The notes: generated by a model not told the origin, from the letters alone. Positions 33,828 through 43,698 are shown, counted from the first letter of the stretch. The stretch is DNA of 64,000 nucleotides from Dysgonomonas gadei ATCC BAA-286 (GCF_000213555.1 NZ_GL891980.1:496001-560000); one strand, 5' to 3'. Numbers and translations: made by a program.

Positions 33828-36116
33828 ATGAAAAAGATTATACTCTTATCATTCTATATATTTTGTGTTATCGGGCTCTTAGCTCAGCAAACAAGCAGAT
33901 CATCTCTCAAAGGCCATGTACTGGACGGGCAGACAGATGAACATTTACCAGGTGTAACAATCTCAATAGAAGGCACCCAAATGACTACGGTAACAGACGA
34001 ATCGGGCCATTTTGCCTTAGAAAATATTCAGGCAGGAACGTACATCATAGTGACACAATACATTGGATATTCATCTCTGAAGCAAGAAGTCACAATAGAG
34101 AGGAACACTACCAAAAACGTTTCCCTTTATATAGAACCCGAAAACCAGTTGCTCGGCGAAGTAATGGTTACAGCTTCTGCCCGGAGTCTCAACAGGCAAA
34201 TGTCTCCTATAGTTGTAAACCAGCTGACAGCCAAGACATTTGAGGCTACCAATTCCAATTCTCTTTCGCAAGGGCTGAATTATATGCCGGGACTGAGAGT
34301 AGAAACAAACTGTCAGAATTGCGGAACACAGGAAGTACGGATTAACGGACTGGAGGGACAATATTCTCAGATGTTAATCGACGGACAACCTGTATTCAGC
34401 TCATTATCTACAATGTACGGGTTGGAACAATTACCAGCCAATATGATAGAGCAAGTTGAAGTTGTACGCGGAGGAGGATCTGTGCTATATGGAGCTAATG
34501 CGATCGGCGGAGTTATCAATATTATAACAAAAGAGCCTGAAAAGAACTCATATCAGGCTAAATATAATATGTCGCTCATAGATGGAAAATCGGTGGATAA
34601 TATCCTCTCTCTCAATTCATCTTTCGTAGATCGCTCCAAAAAATCAGGTATATCACTGTTTGCGAATATGCGCAACCGCAATCCTTGGGACGCTAATGGA
34701 GACGGTTTTTCGGAAATAGGAAAGAACAGGGCTTCATCTATCGGTTTCCGCTCCTTCTCCAAACCCAATTTACATGATAAGTTTACACTGGAGTATCATT
34801 ATATTTCTGAATATCGTCGTGGTGGAGACAATATGAGCCGTCCGCCACATGAAGCGCTGATTGCCGAAACAACTGATTACAGGATACATTCGGGTAGTGC
34901 CGGATACTCTCATCTGAGCGAAGACAACAAAAAGAAGTTAACAGTCAACCTTTCGGCTCAAAAGACAGGCAGAGATAGTTATTATGGTGGTGGATACGAT
35001 CCCGATGGTTATGGAAACACTTCAGAACTGGCACTAACAGGAACTGTCCGTTATGAAATAAATATGGATAAATTTCTTTTCATGCCAGCTAAGTTCACAG
35101 CCGGATTCACTCAAGAATATACAAACCTTCACGATACCATACATAGCCGCAATGTGAAGCAAATAAAAAATATAAGCAGTCTGTACGTTCAGAATGAATG
35201 GAGAGACGACAACCTGACTTTTATTGTCGGGCTGCGGGGAGATAAACACAATAAACTGGACAATATCAATATCATCCCCAGAAGCAGTATCCGCTACCGC
35301 ATTGGAGAAAACACCAATTTGAGAGCAGCGTATTCGATGGGGTACCGTGCCCCGGAGATTATTGCATCGGATCTGGATATACCTGTTATAGGTGGTAGCG
35401 CAACGATTACCCAATTGGGGGAGAACCTGAAAAGGGAATATTCGAACTCCGTAAATGGGGGTATAGATTTCAGCCTTTACAACGAAAAGATATATTCCTA
35501 TTTCCTTCTGGAAGGGTTCTATACCAAAATAAACAGGGTATTCATTGTTGAAGAGACCGGAACAGACGCTGCGGGAAATACAATAATGACCCGACGAAAC
35601 GGCGATGGGGCATATGTATACGGATTGAATCTGGAAACAACTATACAACCAATAAACTGGCTCGAACTGCAAGGAGGCTTCACCTGGCAGAAGAGCCGGT
35701 ATACAGAGCCAGTAAGCTGGTCGAGCGAAGAATATGTAGCACCCGTAAAAAAAATGCTGCGTTCACCCGATACATACGGATTCCTTTCTGCAATAGCAAC
35801 CCCGAAAAAGAGCTATGCCGTATCCCTGTCAGGAGTATATACTGGCTCTATGCTGACACCTCACTTTGCCGGAGCAGAGGGTGTAACAAGGGATGAGACA
35901 GTAAAAACAAAGAGCTTCTTTGATACGACCATCAAATTATCATACTTCTTCAATATCAATTCAACAAATAAAATAGAGATTAACGGAGGTATACAGAATA
36001 TGTTCAACCAGATACAGAAAGATTATGACAAAGGGCCAAACAGGGACTCGGAATATATCTACGGGCCGTCACTTCCCCGGACATTCTTTATTGGCCTGAA
36101 AATTAGTTCCATATAG
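33828..36116 (+). CDS. TonB-dependent outer-membrane receptor with CarboxypepD_reg-like N-terminal domain
   Basis: A 762-residue outer-membrane receptor. The signal peptide (about residues 1-20) is followed by a carboxypeptidase-regulatory-like domain (about 26-113, LKGHVLDGQTDEHLPGVTIS), a plug domain (about 130-240, with RGGGSVLYGANAIGGVINII) and a 22-strand-type barrel ending in an aromatic-rich C-terminus. The plug has an unusual Cys pair, Cys162-x-x-Cys165 in TNCQNCGTQEV, just before INGLEGQYSQMLIDGQP. The small His-rich protein gene lies upstream. The pairing and the Cys motif suggest a metal or metal-complex ligand; there is no SusD gene, so it is not a glycan SusC. Ends at a strong terminator. 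Confidence 0.9.
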   Translation: MKKIILLSFYIFCVIGLLAQQTSRSSLKGHVLDGQTDEHLPGVTISIEGTQMTTVTDESGHFALENIQAGTYIIVTQYIGYSSLKQEVTIERNTTKNVSLYIEPENQLLGEVMVTASARSLNRQMSPIVVNQLTAKTFEATNSNSLSQGLNYMPGLRVETNCQNCGTQEVRINGLEGQYSQMLIDGQPVFSSLSTMYGLEQLPANMIEQVEVVRGGGSVLYGANAIGGVINIITKEPEKNSYQAKYNMSLIDGKSVDNILSLNSSFVDRSKKSGISLFANMRNRNPWDANGDGFSEIGKNRASSIGFRSFSKPNLHDKFTLEYHYISEYRRGGDNMSRPPHEALIAETTDYRIHSGSAGYSHLSEDNKKKLTVNLSAQKTGRDSYYGGGYDPDGYGNTSELALTGTVRYEINMDKFLFMPAKFTAGFTQEYTNLHDTIHSRNVKQIKNISSLYVQNEWRDDNLTFIVGLRGDKHNKLDNINIIPRSSIRYRIGENTNLRAAYSMGYRAPEIIASDLDIPVIGGSATITQLGENLKREYSNSVNGGIDFSLYNEKIYSYFLLEGFYTKINRVFIVEETGTDAAGNTIMTRRNGDGAYVYGLNLETTIQPINWLELQGGFTWQKSRYTEPVSWSSEEYVAPVKKMLRSPDTYGFLSAIATPKKSYAVSLSGVYTGSMLTPHFAGAEGVTRDETVKTKSFFDTTIKLSYFFNINSTNKIEINGGIQNMFNQIQKDYDKGPNRDSEYIYGPSLPRTFFIGLKISSI

Positions 36117-36125
36117 TTAAGTAAA

Positions 36126-36165
36126 GCAAGCCGTTAGATTAAAAATGCTTAACGGCTTGCCTGCT
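36126..36165 (+). terminator. Intrinsic terminator after the TonB receptor gene
   Basis: An 11-bp perfect stem GCAAGCCGTTA/TAACGGCTTGC (36126-36136 with 36150-36160), 13-nt loop, followed by CTGCTTTT. Confidence 0.8.
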
Positions 36166-36203
36166 TTTAGCCATTTATGTGATATTTTCTAAGATTTTGA
36201 TAC

Positions 36204-36211
36204 TATCTTTG
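36204..36211 (+). promoter_or_regulatory. -7 box of the LysE family gene
   Basis: TATCTTTG, giving a leader of about 80 nt before the start codon at 36298. No clear -33. Confidence 0.6.
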
Positions 36212-36297
36212 CACTATAGCGCAGTCAGGTCAGCGGGAACTTTAGCTTTTCGTACATTACTTTACAAAGGTGAAACGGCTGTTATAAAAGGTAGTTA

Positions 36298-36945
36298 ATG
36301 GTATATATCATTATAAAAGGTTTGTTTATCGGATTCTTATCTTCAGCTCCTATGGGACCTGTGGGTATGCTTTGCATACAGCGCACCCTGAATGAAGGCA
36401 GGAAAAACGGTCTAATAACCGGTATAGGCGCTGTGGTAGGCGATATGCTGATAGCATTGTTGGCCATCGTTGCCGCTCTCGGATTGGGCTTCAGTACGGA
36501 ATTTATTCAACAGCACGAAGGCCCGCTCAAAGTCGTAGGGAGTATTATCCTCATTGTTTTCGGATATATTGTATTTAACAAAAACCCGTCGAAAAGCCTC
36601 ACAAAATTAAAAGAGAAATCGGTTTCTACCTGGACAGTATTCATTTCGTCTCTTATCCTTACCGTTTCCAACATTGCCACTTTATTCCTTTACATAGCAC
36701 TTTTTGCCCGGTTTAATGTTATTGATGCCGATAAACCATTCGGTTACGACCTGATAACAATACTATTTATCGGAATAGGTGCATTCCTGTGGTGGCTACT
36801 GGTTACTTATTTTGTAAATAAGTTGCGCAGCAGATTCAACCCCAGAGGATTACAGATATTTAATAAAATTATAGGTTTGTTACTTATAGGATTGGGTGTT
36901 GCAGGTATTGTCACCGGAACACTGATGGGCATAGACATCTTCTAA
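36298..36945 (+). CDS. LysE family amino acid/metabolite exporter
   Basis: A 215-residue inner-membrane protein with six predicted helices. It opens IIIKGLFIGFLSSAPMGPVGMLCIQRTL with the LysE-type GPxG motif in PMGPVGM, and has GIGAVVGDMLIALLA in helix 2. The family exports amino acids such as lysine, threonine or homoserine lactones. The substrate is not predictable. The stop overlaps the end of the convergent DUF6056-like gene by 4 bp. Confidence 0.9.
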   Translation: MVYIIIKGLFIGFLSSAPMGPVGMLCIQRTLNEGRKNGLITGIGAVVGDMLIALLAIVAALGLGFSTEFIQQHEGPLKVVGSIILIVFGYIVFNKNPSKSLTKLKEKSVSTWTVFISSLILTVSNIATLFLYIALFARFNVIDADKPFGYDLITILFIGIGAFLWWLLVTYFVNKLRSRFNPRGLQIFNKIIGLLLIGLGVAGIVTGTLMGIDIF

Positions 36946-38327
36946 TCGCGTCCTTTCAATCTGATCTTTATTCCATAATGGCGTGTCATTAGCTCTTCCG
37001 AAAATGGGTCTTCGCCATGAATATATGTACTACCCTCATATCGTTCAAATTCACAGGAGACAGCACCTTGCCGTTTAGCCTCCTCTATCTTAACCTCCCT
37101 TTCTTTCATTATATTTCTGAAGATATTAATATCCTTGGCTGCCAGATAGAATGTAAAGATAAAGCTGATAAATCCTATGACTATAACCGATAAACGTATC
37201 TGCCGTAGGAACTTCTGACCAAAATCTATATTGTAATATAAAATTCCTGCCCCGACAATGAGAAAAGTAACAACTCCGAATAATGCCCTGCGTGGGAAAG
37301 TAGGTGAAAACAACATCGCATATACCGCGGCTATAGCGGCTATAGAATAGATAATGCTGAGTTTCAATTTATCCTTTCTCTCTCCTACGGGAAAACGATA
37401 GTATAGTATATATATTACCAGACAACTCAAGATTAATGTACCTGAATAAAAGAAGAATGTCAGTGTACAGTTAAATAACCTATAGACAATAACAGACAGG
37501 CCAAACGCAGACTCTCCTGCCCTCTCGAAATTACCGGGAGCAAGAATCATAACTGCATAACCAATAATAGCACCCAGCAATCCGGCAATAGCCCAAACCG
37601 GTATTTTCCATGTATACGAACTGTAATAGATAAAGAAAAAGACTACAATAAGAATCATCGCACCTGCTGTATTCTCGTTGGTCCATCCAGCAATAATGCC
37701 AAGAAGAAAGAGCCCTGTTGACGCCAGTATCTTACCTGCAATATTTAATTCGTTCCCTTTATAAAAACGGTATGGAAGCAGGAATAAAAGAATGAGAAAC
37801 GTGCACCAAAGATAATTAGCCGAACCCGTAAGCCATAACACTGCATCTCCAAATACAGGCTGCATAAACCAGATAGCTATGTTTATGAATATGAACAATG
37901 ATAAACTCCCCTTATTTCGTCCTGTAATATGAAAATAAATAAGGAAGACATAACCGAGATACACCAACGTATTCAATATATCTGCAAAATAAGCTGGTAG
38001 CAGCAACAATACCTGCGCTATAAAATGAGCAATACTACGTCCTCCCCACTGATAATAGTGATTGATCTGGGACTGGATAATATCTCCGACAGAGGTAACC
38101 CGTACATTTTCCCCATAAATAAAGAGATAGGCAAAATCATCTGATATAAGCGGCGTAAGTATATTCAGAACGAGTAAGACTGAAAAGCATATAGAAACTG
38201 TGAGAATCCAAAGGAGTGACCGTTTCAGTTTATTATCGCTTATCCTGTCAATTACACGGTCTGTCTTAACGTACAGACCTTTTACTGAAGTAAGGACACG
38301 TTCAAATGTATTTGATTGTATATTCAT
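36942..38327 (-). CDS. Polytopic membrane protein, DUF6056-like
   Basis: A 461-residue protein with about ten membrane helices. SLLWILTVSICFSVLLVLN is the first helix, followed by PLISDDFAYLF, an acidic loop, and GGRSIAHFIAQVLLLLPAYF. This resembles DUF6056 and the wider group of GT-C-like polytopic enzymes, in which an acidic pair in the first loop (here the Asp-Asp in ISDDFAY) can be catalytic. It could therefore be a lipid-linked-sugar glycosyltransferase. A promoter box lies 22 bp before the start. No partner genes adjoin. Confidence 0.72.
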   Translation of the reverse strand: MNIQSNTFERVLTSVKGLYVKTDRVIDRISDNKLKRSLLWILTVSICFSVLLVLNILTPLISDDFAYLFIYGENVRVTSVGDIIQSQINHYYQWGGRSIAHFIAQVLLLLPAYFADILNTLVYLGYVFLIYFHITGRNKGSLSLFIFINIAIWFMQPVFGDAVLWLTGSANYLWCTFLILLFLLPYRFYKGNELNIAGKILASTGLFLLGIIAGWTNENTAGAMILIVVFFFIYYSSYTWKIPVWAIAGLLGAIIGYAVMILAPGNFERAGESAFGLSVIVYRLFNCTLTFFFYSGTLILSCLVIYILYYRFPVGERKDKLKLSIIYSIAAIAAVYAMLFSPTFPRRALFGVVTFLIVGAGILYYNIDFGQKFLRQIRLSVIVIGFISFIFTFYLAAKDINIFRNIMKEREVKIEEAKRQGAVSCEFERYEGSTYIHGEDPFSEELMTRHYGIKIRLKGRD

Positions 38328-38348
38328 CTGTTACACGCTATATCTATG

Positions 38349-38356
38349 CAAAAGTA
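38349..38356 (-). promoter_or_regulatory. -7 box of the DUF6056-like gene
   Basis: TACTTTTG on the minus strand, 22 bp before the start codon at 38327. Confidence 0.55.
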
Positions 38357-38481
38357 GTATAAAAAACAAAAGTTACAAGTTTTGTTGCTTGCATCATTCG
38401 CACATCGCCAGATCAGGACATTTGCAGAGGATAGATTTACTCTCCAGGGTAAACGCATGAAATATGTGTTTTTATGCAGAA

Positions 38482-39470
38482 GGTTTATCTATACATTTTT
38501 TAGCCGGTAGCCATTAGCTATTGGCTGATAGCTCTTTGAAAAAATGAATTAGCAAATTTATAAATTAGTATATTAGCAAATGAATTAAAAGGTGTAACCT
38601 TTGTTACTTTTTAACAAGTAATGTGAATCAGCAGTTGGATTTTAACGTTCGATTTTATCTAATGCGCCGTCCGGCTTGTATTTGGCTCCGCCGATTTCCG
38701 CTTCGCTCCAATTCATTTTGCCTTGATGCAAAACGAAACAAAAAATCAAGGCTGCATCCCCCGGCGACCCAAAACCGCAGCTCCGGTGGGGCAAAATAAT
38801 ACGGAATCATCCATAGCCGGATTATCAGCCGTGTATAGCAACTACCGTATTTTGCCCTACACCTCCGCTTTACGGATTGGGTACCCCGCCTATGGGACGA
38901 GGCCGGGATCGCGATGCGGCGACAAGACAGAGGCTCTTCAGGCGTTAGCCCCACGTGCGTTAGCCCTTGCGCATTAGTGACGCAGGCGGGGCACCCACAC
39001 GGTGCAGACGGCGTAGAAAGGGACTGGGCGATAGCCCGTTTGTCACTTTCAGCCGGCAAATCGGTTGTGGGTCGCCGAGGAACGGAGCGCTAGCCTTTTG
39101 GTTCGTTTTGGGCAATGCCAAAATGAACATTCTGGCGGAACGAAGTGCAGCAGAAAAACGAACGTTTCTATCCTATAATAATCACTTCAACTACTGATTG
39201 GCATAAGTAGTAAGTTTTAAGTACTAAGTTGAAAGTTATATGAGATACGAGTAGACAAGACACGAGATACAAGTTGTTAACTACTAACTGTTGACTGTTA
39301 ACTGACAAGATAATTCTTCATTAATTCCTGTTACCTTTGTTACCTTTTAACTAAATATAGTTAACGGATGCAAAAATGGCAAGATAAGAACAATGAAAAT
39401 TCTGTCAGATGTGTCAGATTTTAACACTATATGGTTAATAAATATGAATTAAGCGAATAGTTATAACCTA
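38482..39470 (+). repeat. Dispersed intergenic repeat, copy B, interrupted by a GC-richer palindromic element
   Basis: The left part (to about 38,640) has TTTATCTATACAT, GCCGGTAGCCATTAGC, GATAGCTCTTTGA, GTAACCTTTGTTAC and TTTTAACAAGTA. The right part (from about 39,175) has ACAAGTTGTTAACTAC, GTTACCTTTGTTACC, CTAAATATAGTTAACGGATG, TCTGTCAGATGTGTCAG and GGTTAATAAATATGAAT. These blocks match copy A (5.44-5.80 kb) in order. Between them sits the inverted-repeat element of 38,644-39,166. It lies upstream of and points toward the oxidoreductase gene at 39,620. Confidence 0.75.
38644..39166. mobile_element. 523-bp palindromic, GC-richer non-coding element nested in repeat copy B
   Basis: The ends AACGTTCG (38644-38651) and CGAACGTT (39159-39166) are perfect inverted copies. 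Long arms inside are also inverted with mismatches: TTCATTTTGCC...GCAAAACGAAAC...GGCGACCCAAAACCG on the left reads like the complement of the right arm, which contains GGTTGTGGGTCGCC, GGTTCGTTTTGGGC and GCCAAAATGAAC. The interior is visibly richer in G+C than the flanks and has a hairpin CTGGGCGATAGCCCG. The open frames inside have atypical composition and no family likeness, so I regard it as non-coding and probably mobile in trans. Confidence 0.6.
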
Positions 39471-39619
39471 CAATTTTTCGTTCGTTTGCCATAATTTACT
39501 TTCAGATAAAGAAATATATATCCGGAATATTTCTTAAATTAGTACTCTATACTTTTGATGGGAAACTAAAAACAGAGATAATAAAGCCTCTGTTACATAG
39601 AATGAAAAACCGAATAATT

Positions 39620-40600
39620 ATGGATAAAATAAAATGGGGAATAATAGGTGCAGGTGACGTATGTGAAAAGAAAAGCGGCCCAGCCCTATACAAGATAGAA
39701 CATTCGGAGCTTGTCGCCGTGATGCGCAGGGATGAGGCCAAGATAAAAGACTTTGCTGCCCGTCATGGTGTAGGTAAATACTATACGGATGCAGAGCAGT
39801 TAATAAATGACCCTGATGTGAATATGATATATGTAGCCACCCCGCCGGCATCACATAAGGAATACGCTATCAAAGCACTGAAGGCAGGAAAACCTGTTTA
39901 CGTGGAAAAACCGATGGCTATGAGCTATACCGAATGTATGGAAATGGTGGGCGCTGCTAAAAATGCGAAACAGAATCTATTCGTTGCTTATTATCGCCGG
40001 GCCCTACCTTATTTTCTGAAAGTGAAAGAATTGATAGACAATAACAAAATAGGAAAAATTCTGACTGCCGAGATAAAATATTTCCGGCCGGCCAGTGGGT
40101 CCGATATGGATACCGGGAATCAAACATGGCGTGTGAACAGAGAGATTGCAGGAGACGGCTATTTCTTCGATCTGGCTCCGCATACACTTGACATACTCGA
40201 TTTTCTGTTGGGAGAGATAGAAGAAGCGAAAGGATATACACAGAATCTCGGAGGCCATTATTCCGTTTCGGATACTATATCGGCGATTATTCAGTTCAAA
40301 TCGGGAGTCACAGGCACAGGGCAATGGTGCTTCGTTTCATCCGAACAAGCCCGGCAGGATACAATCATTATCAATGGAACTGAAGGATATATCCGCTTCA
40401 ATACATTCGACTTCCGCCCTATTTGCCTGACTACGGCAAAAGGAACCGAACTCTTCGAGACGAAGCATCCCGAACATATCCAACAGCCGCTTATTCAAAC
40501 CATTGTTAATGAATTGCGAGGTACAGGAACTTGTCCCTCTACAGGAGTATCAGGCGCAAGAACGTCCAGAGTGATGGATATGATAACAAAGAAGATATAA
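39620..40600 (+). CDS. Gfo/Idh/MocA family oxidoreductase
   Basis: A 326-residue NAD(P)-dependent sugar/inositol dehydrogenase-like enzyme. I preferred the ATG at 39620 (MDKIKWGIIGAGDV) over one 18 bp earlier because it places the Rossmann strand at the usual distance. The Gly-x-Gly-x-x-x motif GIIGAGDVCEKK starts the fold, MIYVATPPASHKEYA and PVYVEKPMAMSYTEC (Glu-Lys-Pro) follow, and the C-terminal alpha/beta domain has WRVNREIAGDGYFFDLAPH with the usual catalytic-region His. No signal sequence is seen. Substrate unknown. It lies alone behind repeat copy B and is convergent with the MFS gene. Confidence 0.9.
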   Translation: MDKIKWGIIGAGDVCEKKSGPALYKIEHSELVAVMRRDEAKIKDFAARHGVGKYYTDAEQLINDPDVNMIYVATPPASHKEYAIKALKAGKPVYVEKPMAMSYTECMEMVGAAKNAKQNLFVAYYRRALPYFLKVKELIDNNKIGKILTAEIKYFRPASGSDMDTGNQTWRVNREIAGDGYFFDLAPHTLDILDFLLGEIEEAKGYTQNLGGHYSVSDTISAIIQFKSGVTGTGQWCFVSSEQARQDTIIINGTEGYIRFNTFDFRPICLTTAKGTELFETKHPEHIQQPLIQTIVNELRGTGTCPSTGVSGARTSRVMDMITKKI

Positions 40601-40611
40601 AAGGAAGATAT

Positions 40612-41793
40612 TTATCTTAACCGGTTTCTTTCGAACACAACCCTCGAACATGTCCAGTATATAAGAACACTGAATAGGCAAAGCCCGGAAGCAACGAGAT
40701 ACAACGTTTCGAATGAAAAGAAGCCTGTAATATATCCGCCTAATAACATACCTATTGCCAGCCCCAGGTCGAACCCGATAAGATACGTAGAGTTGGCTGT
40801 TCCCCGCTGACTGTTTTCGGCAAGATTAATATACAGCGTTTGTAAAGCCGGAAACATCATTCCGAAACCGATGCCGATAAACAACCCCGATATACAGAAT
40901 GCATAAATATTGTGTATAGTGGCAAAAGCGAAGAATGCAATAGCCACAATGGCCATTGCCGACACATTTACCTCATGTATCTTACCCCTGTCTACGAGCT
41001 TGCCTGCGAATACACGCGATGTGATGATACCACCCGCCCAGAAGAGAAAGAAGATACCGGCATTGAATATGCCTATCTGTTTCCCATATTGGGCTACAAA
41101 AGGGCCTATTGTGCCCCAGGCAAAACACGGCAGCAACTGATTGAGAAATATAGGCCAGCCTTTCAGCAGGAAGAAACGGTCCATAGAAAGCTTTTGAGAC
41201 TGCTCTACCTTAGGTCTTTCAGGCGCTTTAATCATCGCTGTGGCCACAATACCCAATGTTCCCATAGCAATGGCACACCAAAGTAATATCTGAAAACCCC
41301 AGTTATTGTATATATGTATGGCTACGAATGGCCCTATAGCCATTGCCACATTCATAAAAGTACCGTAATAGCCTATGCCTTCGGCCCGTCGTTCGGTTGG
41401 CACTACATCTATCGCCAGTGTGCTGGACGATACAGTGGAAAGCCCCCATGTGATACCATGCAGGAAACGCACAAGGATGAACAACATGACTGTCGTAGCC
41501 CAGAAGTAACCGAAAAAGATAAGGACATAACAGGAAAAGGCTACCAGAAGAACTTTCTTCCGGGAATACAAATCAACAATATAACCGGAAAATGGACGAA
41601 CAAACATAAGGGCAATAGCATACGATGCCAATACAATCCCCGTTTTGGACTGTGCAACCCCCATTTGTTCTGTTATGTAAAGAGGGATAGAAGGCATCAG
41701 CAAATTGAATGAGCAGGCCATCAGGAAGTTCGCAATACAAACATTCAGATAGCTTAACGACCACAGTTTCGGTTTCGCAATTTGAATTTCCAT
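40612..41793 (-). CDS. Major facilitator superfamily transporter
   Basis: A 393-residue inner-membrane protein with 12 predicted helices. The loop 2-3 signature appears as GYIVDLYSRKKVLL, and RFLHGITWGLSTVSSSTLAIDVVPTERRAEGIGYYG is the helix 4-5 region of drug/sugar H+-antiporters (split at the conserved Arg). Substrate unknown; small drug or sugar export is typical. It lies 12 bp downstream of uup on the same strand and probably shares its promoter. Confidence 0.9.
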   Translation of the reverse strand: MEIQIAKPKLWSLSYLNVCIANFLMACSFNLLMPSIPLYITEQMGVAQSKTGIVLASYAIALMFVRPFSGYIVDLYSRKKVLLVAFSCYVLIFFGYFWATTVMLFILVRFLHGITWGLSTVSSSTLAIDVVPTERRAEGIGYYGTFMNVAMAIGPFVAIHIYNNWGFQILLWCAIAMGTLGIVATAMIKAPERPKVEQSQKLSMDRFFLLKGWPIFLNQLLPCFAWGTIGPFVAQYGKQIGIFNAGIFFLFWAGGIITSRVFAGKLVDRGKIHEVNVSAMAIVAIAFFAFATIHNIYAFCISGLFIGIGFGMMFPALQTLYINLAENSQRGTANSTYLIGFDLGLAIGMLLGGYITGFFSFETLYLVASGLCLFSVLIYWTCSRVVFERNRLR

Positions 41794-41805
41794 AACACAT
41801 TAACG

Positions 41806-43683
41806 TTAGAGGAGGTCACTAAGTTCCATCCAGCGCATTGTTTTTTCATCTATTTCATCAATCAATTCGCTGATACGATTCGATTTGGATAGCAATTCGT
41901 CAGTGGAAAGAGTACCGCTCGACAACTCATTTTCGAGCTTTTCTTTCTCCTCCTCCAGTTTCGGAATCAAGACATCGAGTTCTTCAAATTCCCGCTTCTC
42001 CTTGAACGATAGCTTCTTCTTATCATCATTTTTTGGTGATGCGATCTGAGGTTTATCTTCTTTTGGTTTTGCAGCCTGCTCTTTTTCCTTCTCAATGGCT
42101 TCCTGTATCTCTTTCCACTCCCTGTATTCGGTATAATTACCCGGGAAGTCTTTTATCTTTGCGTTCCCCTGAAAAGCAAGCAGGTGGTCTACCACTTTAT
42201 CCATAAAATAACGGTCATGCGAAACCACTATCACGCAACCTTTAAACTGTTGGAGGTATTCTTCCAATATATTGAGCGTAACGATATCCAAATCATTGGT
42301 AGGCTCGTCCAATACCAGAAAGTTAGGGTTGGTTATCAGTACCGTACACAGATACAAACGACGTTTCTCTCCTCCCGATAGTTTATATACAAAATTATGT
42401 TGCTTTTCGGGCGGAAACAGAAAGTGTTGCAGGAATTGCGATGCAGTCAGACGGTTACCATTACCTAAATCGATAACCTCAGCTATATTTTGTATCACGT
42501 CCAGCACTTTCATTTGGTCATCAAACTTTAGTCCGTCCTGGCTGTAATAACCGAATTTCACGGTCTCGCCGATATCGAAGTTTCCCTTATCTGGTGTAAC
42601 TTCCCCCATCAGCATCTTTATGAAAGTGGATTTTCCCGTTCCATTGTTGCCTACAATTCCCAGTTTTTCGTAACGGGCAAATACATAATTGAAATCCTCT
42701 ACAATTTTGATATCACCAAAAGCCTTATATACATGCTGCGCCTCAAATATCTTGTTACCGATATAGGAACCTTTCATTTGCAACTGTACATTTCCGGCAT
42801 CACGCACCTGTTGAGCCTTTTTCTCCAGGTCGTAAAATGCATCGATACGCGATTTAGCCTTTGTTCCCCGTGCCTGCGGCTGTCGGCGCATCCATTCCAG
42901 TTCCTTACGCATAAGGTTATTGGCACGGTCTATTTCCGAATTCTGCGCACTGATCCGTTCATCCCTTTTTTCGAGATAATAGGAATAATTTCCTTTATAC
43001 TGGTAAAGTTGTTGCTGGTCTATCTCTATAATCTCGTTGCAAACCCGATCGAGGAAATAACGGTCGTGCGTAACCATCAACAGGCTAAGCCGCGAACGTT
43101 GAAGATATTCCTCCAACCATTCCACCATATCCAGATCGAGGTGGTTGGTCGGCTCATCCAATATAATCAGGTCAGGTTCGGTAATAAGCACATTAGCAAG
43201 AGCTACACGCTTGAGTTGTCCTCCTGATAATTCGGAAATTTTCTGTTCGAAATCTGTTATTTTGAGCTGCGCCAGAATTTGCTTTGCCCTATGCTCATAA
43301 TCCCATGCCTGTAACACATCCATCTTTTGGAGGATATTATCCAGATTAGAGTGATCTTTTGAATTTATTACTTTTTCGTATTCCGCAATCAGGTCTGTTA
43401 CCTCATTTCCGGAACTAAAACAGGCCTGCAAAACTGTCAGATTTTCGGGATATACAGGGTCTTGTTCGAGATAAGATACCCGTATATCACGCCGAAAGAC
43501 AACCGCACCATTATCATAAGATTCCTTACCTGTAAGTATATTAAGTAAGGTAGTTTTGCCCGAACCATTTTTTGCAATAAGCCCGATACGCTCACCCTCT
43601 GCAATACCGAAGGATATTTCGCGAAACAGAACCAAGTCTCCAAAACTTTTAGTGAGTCCGTCTACCTGTAAAATAGATGCCAT
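41806..43683 (-). CDS. uup: ABC-F family ATPase, Uup type
   Basis: A 625-residue soluble protein with two ABC domains and no membrane segments. Walker A GLIAKNGSGKTTLLN and signature LSGGQLKRVALA with LDEPTNHLDLDM lie in the first domain, GIVGNNGTGKSTF, LSGGEKRRLYL and LDEPTNDLDI in the second. The C-terminal charged coiled coil (about residues 560-620) is typical of Uup, which binds DNA or ribosomes. I start at the ATG at 43683 (MASILQVDGLTK); the upstream in-frame start at 43701 would lie inside the -7 box at 43699. It heads an operon with the MFS gene. Confidence 0.93.
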   Translation of the reverse strand: MASILQVDGLTKSFGDLVLFREISFGIAEGERIGLIAKNGSGKTTLLNILTGKESYDNGAVVFRRDIRVSYLEQDPVYPENLTVLQACFSSGNEVTDLIAEYEKVINSKDHSNLDNILQKMDVLQAWDYEHRAKQILAQLKITDFEQKISELSGGQLKRVALANVLITEPDLIILDEPTNHLDLDMVEWLEEYLQRSRLSLLMVTHDRYFLDRVCNEIIEIDQQQLYQYKGNYSYYLEKRDERISAQNSEIDRANNLMRKELEWMRRQPQARGTKAKSRIDAFYDLEKKAQQVRDAGNVQLQMKGSYIGNKIFEAQHVYKAFGDIKIVEDFNYVFARYEKLGIVGNNGTGKSTFIKMLMGEVTPDKGNFDIGETVKFGYYSQDGLKFDDQMKVLDVIQNIAEVIDLGNGNRLTASQFLQHFLFPPEKQHNFVYKLSGGEKRRLYLCTVLITNPNFLVLDEPTNDLDIVTLNILEEYLQQFKGCVIVVSHDRYFMDKVVDHLLAFQGNAKIKDFPGNYTEYREWKEIQEAIEKEKEQAAKPKEDKPQIASPKNDDKKKLSFKEKREFEELDVLIPKLEEEKEKLENELSSGTLSTDELLSKSNRISELIDEIDEKTMRWMELSDLL

Positions 43684-43698
43684 ATGAATAATTTTGTG

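Noticed and set aside
35034..35672. 212-codon minus-strand frame opposite the TonB receptor gene
   Set aside because: It is the complement of a clear receptor coding sequence, rich in Cys, Ile, Tyr and Phe, with no family likeness.
38655..39197. Open frames on both strands within the GC-richer block between 38.6 and 39.2 kb
   Set aside because: They follow the palindromic structure, have Arg/Pro/Cys-rich odd composition, no recognisable family and no start context; the block is better explained as a non-coding element.
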